From the NCBI GenBank assembly GCA_003477185.1, contig DMTJ01000021.1:1-11487 (forward strand): 11,487 nucleotides of DNA, in the 5' to 3' direction. Position 1 is the first letter of the stretch, and each line of letters begins with the position of its first letter. Below the pieces are notes generated by a model. That model did no database searches and was not told the DNA's origin. It saw only the letters and a program-made list of their open reading frames with translations. The DNA is from Lentisphaeria bacterium. GTDB lineage: Bacteria; Verrucomicrobiota; Lentisphaeria; JABSQK01; UBA12247. Positions 1 through 6,545 of the stretch are shown piece by piece. The position numbers were made by a program, and so were the translations under genes.

Positions 1-1
1 C

Positions 2-961
2 GAGCCCAAGCCCCTCCAGGAACGCGACCATAAACGACACCTCGAATTGCCAACAACCTCCCCTGAGCTGCGCGCTTGGCTGGAGAACGTCTTGGGCGAC
101 AACCGCGAGCCAGTTGCACAGATCGAGATGCTCACCCAGACCTTTCGCAACGACTTCACCTATCGCCTCGGAGCGCCGGATCTGAACCGAGGGGCCCCCG
201 TGGATGACCTGATCCTGAACGCCAAAGAAGGGCACTGCGAACGATTCGCTTCTGCCATGGCAGTTCTGCTGCGAATGCGGGGCATCCCGGCGCGGGTCGC
301 GATCGGTTACGTCGCCAAAGAGAAGAACCAGTTCGGTGACTTCTACAACGTACGAGCGAAGCACGCGCACGCGTGGACCGAAGCTTGGTACGACGGCCGC
401 TGGTACATCGTCGATGGCACGCCCTTCGGTACCTCAGACGTTGGCGAGCAGCGACAACTGGCGCTGTCTCTCTACGAATGGATGCAACACATCTGGGTCT
501 CGAAAATCGTGGAGTTTGACCGGGAAGACCAGGACGAGACGCTTCGCTCTCTCTACAGCAGCGCGGTCGCTGTATCAGCGGTCGCCTTTGACCGCGTTCC
601 TCTGCGCTGGATCCTCCTGATCTCCGTCGCCCTTTACATGCTCTGGCAGCTTAGGCGTTTTGAGGGCTGGAGGTTGCCCCTGTGGCGCAGAAAGGAACCC
701 GTGGTCGAGGCCCAGCATTTCTACGGAGACCTGCTCCGCATCCTGCGCAAGCAGGGCCTCCGCCGCGCCCCAGCCGAAACCCCATTCCAATTTCTCGGCC
801 GCCTCCAGAAACAGGAGCATCCCGCTGCCAGCGACATCGCCCAGGTCACCCAGACATTTTGTAATGTTGCCTACGGTGGCCAGGACCTCGAGCCAGCCGA
901 GCATCGCGGAGTCCGCAGTGCCATCGACCGAATTCGCCGGACAAAGCCAGCCAAGAATTAA
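2..961 (+). CDS. Transglutaminase-like membrane protein with DUF4129 tail, TgpA type (5' truncated)
   Basis: The reading frame is open from base 2, so the gene begins left of the window and only its C-terminal part is present. Counting the leucine codon at 47 as residue 1, a transglutaminase-like core is clear. The cysteine motif GHCERFASAM carries Cys64, HAHAWTEAW carries His108, and VDGTP carries Asp123; together they form the expected Cys-His-Asp triad. One hydrophobic span follows at about 185-202. The cytoplasmic-type tail (FYGDLLRILRKQGLRRAP, then TPFQFLGRL) resembles DUF4129. Full-length relatives (TgpA, DUF3488/transglutaminase family) carry several N-terminal membrane helices and are often encoded next to MoxR ATPase and DUF58 genes; those would lie outside the window. 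The physiological substrate is generally unknown. The family call is strong. The alternative TTG start at 47 would remove part of the domain and is unlikely to be real. Confidence 0.9.
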   Translation, partial: EPKPLQERDHKRHLELPTTSPELRAWLENVLGDNREPVAQIEMLTQTFRNDFTYRLGAPDLNRGAPVDDLILNAKEGHCERFASAMAVLLRMRGIPARVAIGYVAKEKNQFGDFYNVRAKHAHAWTEAWYDGRWYIVDGTPFGTSDVGEQRQLALSLYEWMQHIWVSKIVEFDREDQDETLRSLYSSAVAVSAVAFDRVPLRWILLISVALYMLWQLRRFEGWRLPLWRRKEPVVEAQHFYGDLLRILRKQGLRRAPAETPFQFLGRLQKQEHPAASDIAQVTQTFCNVAYGGQDLEPAEHRGVRSAIDRIRRTKPAKN

Positions 962-1000
962 AGCCAATGTCCAACAGCCTACGGCTGGACGCAGACGACG

Positions 1001-1390
1001 ATGAACCGAAAACAAGCCCACGCAGCGATCCTCTTGGGCCCAGTCATTCTGCTGGGCCTCAGCACGCGCAGCTTTCCCGGGATCTGGCCGGACGCGGTGG
1101 CCACGTATGGCGGGGACACGCTGTGGGCCGTGGCATTGGTGCTCGCTTTGCGTTGGTTTCGGCACACCTGGGGGCTCGGCAGGCTCGCGGCCGTGGCAGC
1201 CGGCATCGCGGTGTGTATTGAACTGACGCAGTTGTGGCACCCACCCTGGCTGGACGCGCTGCGCGAGTATCAATTGTGCGCGCTGGTACTGGGACACTGG
1301 TTTGTCTGGAGCGACCTCGTTTGCTACGCGGCAGGCATCGGTCTAGGGCTGGGCTGTGTGAAGGTCTCAGAGCGGCTGCAGGCGGCTTGA
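1001..1390 (+). CDS. DUF2809 family small membrane protein
   Basis: This 129-residue protein is very hydrophobic, with about four membrane spans near residues 8-20, 40-51, 61-74 and 104-120. The stretch ELTQLWHPPWLDALRE (about 74-89) followed by ALVLGHWFVWSDLVCYAAG (about 94-112) is the conserved pattern I associate with DUF2809 proteins, which have no established function. The ATG at 1001 is the only usual start between the upstream stop and the hydrophobic region, but no clear ribosome binding site precedes it. The gene lies 39 bases after the transglutaminase gene on the same strand and may be co-transcribed with it. A small inverted repeat (CAGCC-TAC-GGCTG) sits in that gap but lacks a T tract, so I do not call a terminator. 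The gene is fairly certain and the family is a recognition by pattern. Confidence 0.78.
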   Translation: MNRKQAHAAILLGPVILLGLSTRSFPGIWPDAVATYGGDTLWAVALVLALRWFRHTWGLGRLAAVAAGIAVCIELTQLWHPPWLDALREYQLCALVLGHWFVWSDLVCYAAGIGLGLGCVKVSERLQAA

Positions 1391-1533
1391 GGGCACCACG
1401 AAAGGGGAACGCACCTCTCCCGCAAAGTGCGAAGGGCAGGACTTGGTGACTTGATGACGCCATGCTCCCGGCGGTATGAGTTAATGACTGGGCTGACAAT
1501 TGTTGCGGCGGGCAACTCTCAGCAGCAGATTGG

Positions 1534-1543
1534 CGCATGCGCG
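1534..1543. repeat. Perfect 10-base palindrome upstream of fkp
   Basis: GCGCATGCGC is a perfect palindrome lying 50 bases before the fkp start codon. An imperfect inverted repeat, GTTGC-GGCGG-GCAAC, lies just upstream at 1503-1517. Either could be an operator for fkp, but in GC-rich DNA such short palindromes also occur by chance. The rest of the 1391-1593 gap shows no convincing promoter or terminator. Confidence 0.3.
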
Positions 1544-1593
1544 TAACTGCGTAGATTGTACCGCCCCGCCTGACAGCCCCCGAGAGTGTTCCT

Positions 1594-4491
1594 GTGCAAT
1601 ATCTGGTTTCCCTACCGCCGAACAGCGCCGCCTCGTTTGAAGAACTGATGGAATTGCCGCGCCCAAGCTGGTTCGCAACTGCCGATCCACCAGGCGGGAA
1701 GCTTGGATCCGGCGGCGGGACCGCAAACCTGCTGATTGAAGCCTGGCGACAGACCTCACCCCGCGAACTGACATTTGGCGAGTGGCTCCAGGATGACAAA
1801 CGGCTGATGGTGCACGGCGGCGGGCAAAGCAGACGCCTACCCGCCTACGCGGCCCCGGGGAAGATCCAATTGCCGATGCCTGCCTGGCGCTGGAGTGTAG
1901 GCCAGCGCCTGGACCAGACCTTGCTGGATCTGCAGGTGGAGGGCTACGAGCGCATTTTTGAAGCCGCGCCTGAGATGAGTCGCTTTGCCGTGTGCAGCGG
2001 CGATGTACTGGTGCAGTTCGAAGAGCCGTTGCCGCCATTGCCTGAGGCTGATGTCGTGATCGTCGGGCTGTGGGTGCAGCCGCACGAGGCGACACATTTT
2101 GGCGTGCAGTTTTGCCCACGAAGCCGTCCGACCGAACTGGCGTATTGCTTACAGAAGCCGTCGGTGGACGAGATTCGTGAGGGGATTCGCGACGGGAATC
2201 TGTTTATGATCGATTCCGGCATGTGGCTGTTCAGTGAACGCGCCGCCAAGGCGCTGGCTGAGAAGTGTGGCTGGGACGAACAGTCGCAGGAATTCAGCGG
2301 CGGTCGGCCGAACAACTACGAGCTGTACCATGAGTTCGCCTTGGGACTTGGCACCTCACCCACGCAGCCTGACCCGGCGCTCGCCGGCCTCACCTGCGCG
2401 GTCTACGCGCTGCCTGCCGGGCAGTTCTACCATTTTGGCACCAGCCGAGAGATGATCGAGAGTTCGGAGCGCTTGCAGAACCTGATCGTGGATCAACGCC
2501 TGACGCCGATGAATCCGGGGAAATCTCACCCAGATATGTTTATTCAGAATGCGATCGTGAAATATCGTCTGAATGATGAGAACCATGCGCTGTGGATTGA
2601 GAATGCGCACATTGGCCAGCGCTGGAAGTTGAGTCACGCGCATGTGCTGACCGGCATCCCCAAGAACGATTGGCAGGTGTCGCTTCCGCCCGGGTGTTGC
2701 CTCGATATGTTGCCGATCGGTGAAGCGTCGATCTGTATCCGCCCGTATGGGATCGATGACCCGTTTCGCGGCGATGTGGACAGCCCGTCCACGCTGTGGC
2801 AAGGTGCCCCAGCGGAGGTTTGGTTCGAGCGCCGTGGGATCGACCTGCAGGCCGCTGGGCTGGCAGGCGTAGATTTACAGCAAGCGCCGTTGTTTCCGGT
2901 GCTGCAGCAGGAAGAGGCGACTGGTCCGTTCGTCGAGTGGCTGATCGCGACGCACCCGGCAGACAGCCCAGAGTTTCGGGCGCAATGGGAGCAGGCAGAA
3001 CGCCTCTCTGCAGAAGCGCTGGGAGACCGGGCGAACCTGACGCGACTGAAGGAGCAGCGCACGCAATTTCGGCGTGACGCTCTCCCGATCCTGGCGCGCC
3101 ATCACGAGCGCAGCGTGTTTTACCGGCTGGATCTCGATGCGACAGCGCGAGACTACGCTGCGGCCGGACTCGAGATTCCAGAACTCCCGGAAGAGCTGCC
3201 AGAGCGTCGTACGACTACGGCCATGCGCAAAGTGAATGCCGCGATGTTCCGCTCTGCAGTGTTACGAATCCGCAACGATGCAGCGTGGAAGAGCGAGGAA
3301 GAGATCGCCTTTACGACGTTGCGTGTGACCGTGCTGGATGCGCTTTCTGCGGGCCGCGCCGCGCCGATGCCTACAGTCAAGAACGACCAGATCGTGTGGG
3401 GGCGGAGCCCGATCCGGCTGGATCTGGCTGGCGGCTGGACCGACACGCCGCCGTATTGCCTGATGAAGGGAGGTCGGGTCGTGAATCTCGCTGCAGATCT
3501 AAACGGCCATCCACCGATCCAAGTCTTCGCGCGGGTCAGCGACCATAATGAAATCGTGCTGCGCTCCATAGACCTCGGTGTGGAAGAGCGGGTCACGGAC
3601 TACGCCAGCCTTGCTGCTTACAACCGCGTAGGAAGTGCCTTCGCCATCCCCAAGGCGGCATTGGCGCTGGCCGGCTTTCACCCCACCTTCAGCGAGTGCA
3701 AATTCGACAGCTTGCAGCAGCAGCTGGGAGAATTTGGTGGAGGCCTGGAGCTGTCGTTACTGGCGGCAGTGCCAAAAGGCTCCGGGCTTGGCACCAGCAG
3801 CATTCTCGCCTCTACGGTTTTGGGGACGCTGAGCGATCTTTGCGGGCTCGGCTGGGACCATCATGATTTGGTCCAACGGACCCTGGCTTTGGAGCAAATG
3901 TTGACCACTGGCGGTGGCTGGCAGGATCAGGTTGGCGGGCTACTGCGGTCGATCAAGTTTGTCGAGACGGTGCCCGGCTTTCGTCAGATTCCGGTCACCA
4001 AGTGGCTTCCCGAGTATCTGTTCGACTCGGCGCATGCCAACCGCGTGGTGTTGCTGTACTACACCGGTATCACTCGCACCGCCAAGGACATTTTACACGA
4101 GATCGTGCGGGGCTTCTTCTTGAACTCGAAAGCGCGGCTGGACGTGGTGAAAGATATTGGACTGAATGCTGATATTGCCTGCGATGTCATCCAGCAGGCA
4201 AATTGGAACGGATTGTGTGAGGTAGTGGCGCGCAGCTGGGATTTGAACCAGCGGCTCGACAGCGGGACCAACCCGCCGGGCGTGCAAGACATCATTCGCC
4301 GCGTCAGCGACTACCTGGCGGCCTGCAAGCTGCTCGGAGCCGGTGGCGGTGGCTACTTGCTCATGTTTGCCAAAGACCACGAAGCCGCGGCTCGAATCCG
4401 CCGTACCCTGATAGAGGATCCGCCCAACGATCGCGGACGGTTCGTGGACTTCTCGGTCTCGGGCACCGGCCTCGAGATCACCCGCAGCTAG
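1594..4491 (+). CDS. fkp: Bifunctional fucokinase / L-fucose-1-phosphate guanylyltransferase (Fkp)
   Basis: This 965-residue cytoplasmic enzyme should turn free L-fucose into GDP-L-fucose in two steps: ATP-dependent phosphorylation, then guanylyl transfer from GTP. The product feeds fucosylation of surface glycans. It matches the Bacteroides Fkp architecture and length (about 950) end to end. The N-terminal nucleotidyltransferase half contains KLGSGGGT (36-43) and HGGGQSRRLPAYA (74-86). A beta-helix-like region spans roughly 300-420, and a helical linker follows to about 590. The C-terminal GHMP kinase half contains GRSPIRLDLAGGWTDTPPY (603-621), the ATP loop KGSGLGTSS (728-736), TTGGGWQDQ (771-779) and LGAGGGGY (914-921). 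The start is GTG at 1594: an in-frame stop at 1552 leaves no other good choice, GAGAG at 1582-1586 sits 7 bases away, and the resulting N-terminus (MQYLVSLPPN) aligns with Bacteroides Fkp. All catalytic motifs look intact. No other fucose gene is in view, so it appears to be a lone gene here. Confidence 0.96.
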   Translation: MQYLVSLPPNSAASFEELMELPRPSWFATADPPGGKLGSGGGTANLLIEAWRQTSPRELTFGEWLQDDKRLMVHGGGQSRRLPAYAAPGKIQLPMPAWRWSVGQRLDQTLLDLQVEGYERIFEAAPEMSRFAVCSGDVLVQFEEPLPPLPEADVVIVGLWVQPHEATHFGVQFCPRSRPTELAYCLQKPSVDEIREGIRDGNLFMIDSGMWLFSERAAKALAEKCGWDEQSQEFSGGRPNNYELYHEFALGLGTSPTQPDPALAGLTCAVYALPAGQFYHFGTSREMIESSERLQNLIVDQRLTPMNPGKSHPDMFIQNAIVKYRLNDENHALWIENAHIGQRWKLSHAHVLTGIPKNDWQVSLPPGCCLDMLPIGEASICIRPYGIDDPFRGDVDSPSTLWQGAPAEVWFERRGIDLQAAGLAGVDLQQAPLFPVLQQEEATGPFVEWLIATHPADSPEFRAQWEQAERLSAEALGDRANLTRLKEQRTQFRRDALPILARHHERSVFYRLDLDATARDYAAAGLEIPELPEELPERRTTTAMRKVNAAMFRSAVLRIRNDAAWKSEEEIAFTTLRVTVLDALSAGRAAPMPTVKNDQIVWGRSPIRLDLAGGWTDTPPYCLMKGGRVVNLAADLNGHPPIQVFARVSDHNEIVLRSIDLGVEERVTDYASLAAYNRVGSAFAIPKAALALAGFHPTFSECKFDSLQQQLGEFGGGLELSLLAAVPKGSGLGTSSILASTVLGTLSDLCGLGWDHHDLVQRTLALEQMLTTGGGWQDQVGGLLRSIKFVETVPGFRQIPVTKWLPEYLFDSAHANRVVLLYYTGITRTAKDILHEIVRGFFLNSKARLDVVKDIGLNADIACDVIQQANWNGLCEVVARSWDLNQRLDSGTNPPGVQDIIRRVSDYLAACKLLGAGGGGYLLMFAKDHEAAARIRRTLIEDPPNDRGRFVDFSVSGTGLEITRS

Positions 4492-4660
4492 CGGCTCCCT
4501 TATGCCAGCCTGCACTACGAGATCATTCATCCCACGCTGGGCGATCTCTTGGTTTTGCGGAGTTCGCAACCCGACAGCCTCAGTACCGGCATTCTGAGCT
4601 ATTGAGGAAATGAGTAGGGCGGCCACACACCTCCGCTAGAACTCCTCGCCAGCCCCACGA
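4492..4660. other. Convergent intergenic region with a copy of the TTGCG repeat
   Basis: The 169 bases between the ends of fkp and the TauE/SafE gene hold no convincing gene and no hairpin followed by a T tract for either strand. The one clear structure is the 15-base near-palindrome at 4555-4569. The fkp frame stays open for 37 codons beyond its stop (to a TGA at 4603-4605), but Fkp homology ends exactly at the stop, so I do not read this as coding. Confidence 0.5.
4555..4569. repeat. TTGCG repeat, copy 1 (intergenic)
   Basis: TTGCGGAGTTCGCAA. Inverted 5-base arms (TTGCG/CGCAA) flank a 5-base centre. It is identical to the copy at 5533-5547 and is the only strong copy found outside a gene, which shows that the motif is not tied to coding sequence. 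Confidence 0.7.
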
Positions 4661-5419
4661 CTACAACAGGAGCTTGATGCAGGCGACTGCGGTGAGCGAA
4701 TAGACCCAGATCAGATACGGCTTCTGCTTGATACGCTTGACGATGGCAATGCCGATCACGCCGCCGACCAGGATGACGGGAAGTAACTTGAGGTTGAAGA
4801 CGAAACTTTCGACGGTGATCAGGTCGAGGTAGATGCTGAAGGGGACCTTGAAGACGTTGAGCACCAGGAAGAACCAGGCGATCGTGCCGATGAATTCGTT
4901 CTTTTTGTTTAGGCCCATGGCGAGCAAGTAAACGGCCATGAGCGGGCCAGCTGCGTTTGCCAGCATGGTGACGATGCCCACGGCCATGCCCGCGCAGATC
5001 GAGACTCCGGTACCTTTCGGAAAGCGGTCGTCGGAGATCACACCGCGGTCGCGAAGAATGGTCAGCGCCAGCAAGATCAGGGTGACGACGCCGATGATGC
5101 GACGCAACTGAAGGTTCGACAGCTGATCTAGCACAAACGCACCGATCAGCACGCCGACCAAGGAGGCTGGAATGATCCGCGACAGCATCTTCCAATCTGC
5201 GTGACGATTGTAGTAACGCACGGCGCCGATATCTGCCATGATCAACATGGGCAGCAGGATACCGGTGGAGATCTTGGCCGGAAACAGGTCCGCCATGATG
5301 GCGACCACTAAAATCCCCAGCCCCGCAATGCCTGCCTTGGCCATGCCGACTAGAATTGCGGCCACGATCACGAGGCACCAGGCGGCCGGGCTCAAGGAAA
5401 AAATATCAGCGGTTGGCAT
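4661..5419 (-). CDS. TauE/SafE family (TSUP) membrane permease
   Basis: This 252-residue protein is almost entirely hydrophobic, with about seven or eight membrane helices. It shows the two related halves typical of the TauE/SafE (sulfite exporter/TSUP) family. The first glycine-rich signature is VGMAKAGIAGLGIL (24-37) and the second is GMAVGIVTMLANAAGPLMA (144-162). The family moves anions such as sulfite, sulfoacetate or other organosulfur compounds across the inner membrane, and the substrate cannot be told from sequence. I chose the ATG at 5419 over the TTG at 5458 because GAGG at 5427-5430 lies 7 bases before it and because it gives a normal short N-terminus before the first helix. The start overlaps the end of the upstream metalloprotease gene by 14 bases, so it is probably the last gene of the pgk operon and translationally coupled. 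The family call is good and the function is open. Confidence 0.87.
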   Translation of the reverse strand: MPTADIFSLSPAAWCLVIVAAILVGMAKAGIAGLGILVVAIMADLFPAKISTGILLPMLIMADIGAVRYYNRHADWKMLSRIIPASLVGVLIGAFVLDQLSNLQLRRIIGVVTLILLALTILRDRGVISDDRFPKGTGVSICAGMAVGIVTMLANAAGPLMAVYLLAMGLNKKNEFIGTIAWFFLVLNVFKVPFSIYLDLITVESFVFNLKLLPVILVGGVIGIAIVKRIKQKPYLIWVYSLTAVACIKLLL

Positions 5420-6545
5420 GCTGACGCCTCGGGTTCTTGACGTACTTGAAGACCTCAATCAGATTCTGCTTGAGGTGCTCAGGGAGGTCTTGCTTTCGGG
5501 CCCAGCGATCGTCGAAGCCAGCCTCACGGGCGTTGCGGAGTTCGCAAACGGTGATGGCTTGGATGAGGTCGAGGAGTAGCTGTCGATCTTTGCGGAACAG
5601 GTCGCTGAGCGCTGGGGCCGAGAAGCGTCCGTTGAGGATGTAGCGGTCTAGTGCTACGCCGGGGGCACCATCGTCTTCTTTCCAGCCCCAGTTCCCGAGC
5701 ATCTCGCTCAATTTCGCGAGCTTGGCTTGGGAGGCGGCGAGGAGATCTGGCATGGGCGTGGTACCAAAGGCGATAGCATGGGTCTGCTCTCGGTTCTGGA
5801 GGTAGCGGAGGGTCACGTAGGCAGTCTGGACGGGATACTCGACCGAGTGCGTGGACTCCTCTTCCCTGGCGCGGCGAAAGGGCTCGGCCCAGAGCTCGCT
5901 GTAGAATTCGGTAAAGCCTTCGAACCAGATGTTCTGGGCGACGGTGTCGGCGGTGACCAGGGGGATGAAGTGATGCCAGAGCTCGTGCTCAAGCGAGTCG
6001 ACCAGATCGTCCGGATCGTCGCGGGCGTGATTGAGATTTAGATACACGGTCTGACTCTTGGGGTAGTACATCGCGGCGGTGGTGGTGTAGGCGCCAAAGC
6101 CGAAATAGCGGACGGCAATGTTGGGCATCTCGGCCGGTGGGCGATGCGGGGAGAATTGCGCCCAGGCCTCAGCCCAGCGCGCGCACATGGTGGCCAGCCG
6201 GCGATCGACGCGGGCGATGTAGCGAGCGCGGGCCTTGGCAGACATCCGCAGAAACTTCTCAGTGGCCATGACGCCGCGGAAGGCCCGGTAGTTGGCACGG
6301 TCGGCATCGGTGCGACAGTCGCTGAGGCGCAGGCTCTTTCCATGGGATTCGAACCAGCTGCGTAGCGACTGTTGGCGGCGCAGGAGTTTCTTGCGCTCTG
6401 CGGTGCGCTCGACGCCGTCGGCGGTGAAGAGCGCGGCTTCGTGCAGGGTGGCGAGCACGCGGGCCCGGATTACCAGCTGGGCCTCAGCCGCTGCGCAAGG
6501 CAGCGTGAGGACCAGCAGGCAAGCGAGTAGCTCGCAGCGCGTCAT
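5406..6545 (-). CDS. Predicted secreted HExxH zinc metalloprotease
   Basis: This 379-residue protein starts with a likely signal peptide (hydrophobic core at about 5-19, alanine-rich cleavage region near AAAEAQ, 18-23). A charged helical region follows to about 135. The catalytic core then shows EHELWHHF, in which His187-Glu188 and His191 form an HExxH zinc site. Glu209 or Glu213 in WFEGFTEFYSE is placed about as expected for the third ligand of a gluzincin-type peptidase. The strand before the helix (TVYLNLNHA, about 166-174) and the segment after the glutamate also fit a peptidase fold. I do not recognise a named family, and the C-terminal third (about 240-379) has no motif I know. Its ATG overlaps the stop of the preceding gene as ATGA, and its own end overlaps the permease start. 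A copy of the 15-base repeat (5533-5547) encodes CELRN (334-338). The gene is certain; the protease assignment rests on the motif alone. Confidence 0.72.
   Translation of the reverse strand: MTRCELLACLLVLTLPCAAAEAQLVIRARVLATLHEAALFTADGVERTAERKKLLRRQQSLRSWFESHGKSLRLSDCRTDADRANYRAFRGVMATEKFLRMSAKARARYIARVDRRLATMCARWAEAWAQFSPHRPPAEMPNIAVRYFGFGAYTTTAAMYYPKSQTVYLNLNHARDDPDDLVDSLEHELWHHFIPLVTADTVAQNIWFEGFTEFYSELWAEPFRRAREEESTHSVEYPVQTAYVTLRYLQNREQTHAIAFGTTPMPDLLAASQAKLAKLSEMLGNWGWKEDDGAPGVALDRYILNGRFSAPALSDLFRKDRQLLLDLIQAITVCELRNAREAGFDDRWARKQDLPEHLKQNLIEVFKYVKNPRRQHANR
5533..5547. repeat. TTGCG repeat, copy 2 (inside metalloprotease gene)
   Basis: TTGCGGAGTTCGCAA, identical over 15 bases to copy 1 and matching at one further base on the right (GCAAC versus GCAAAC diverge after that). 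On the coding strand it reads CELRN, with the first base of the 15-mer at codon position 3. Confidence 0.7.

Noticed and set aside
904..918. TCGCGGAGTCCGCAG resembling the dispersed repeat, inside the transglutaminase gene
   Set aside because: Its inner GCGGA-G-TCCGC is a clean palindrome, but the outer bases differ and it is far from the other copies; kept only as a possible decayed member.
1451..1480. Possible promoter for fkp: TTGATG, 18 bases, TATGAG
   Set aside because: Both boxes match the consensus at only four of six positions and other pairs of equal quality can be drawn in the gap.
575..1799. Two long minus-strand open frames opposite the transglutaminase, DUF2809 and fkp starts
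   Set aside because: They overlap well-supported plus-strand genes, are rich in Arg/Pro/Ala as expected for antisense GC-rich DNA, and match nothing known.
4492..4605. Open frame continuing 37 codons after the fkp stop
   Set aside because: The Fkp C-terminus aligns up to the TAG and the extra codons resemble no protein I know; no start or ribosome site supports a separate gene.
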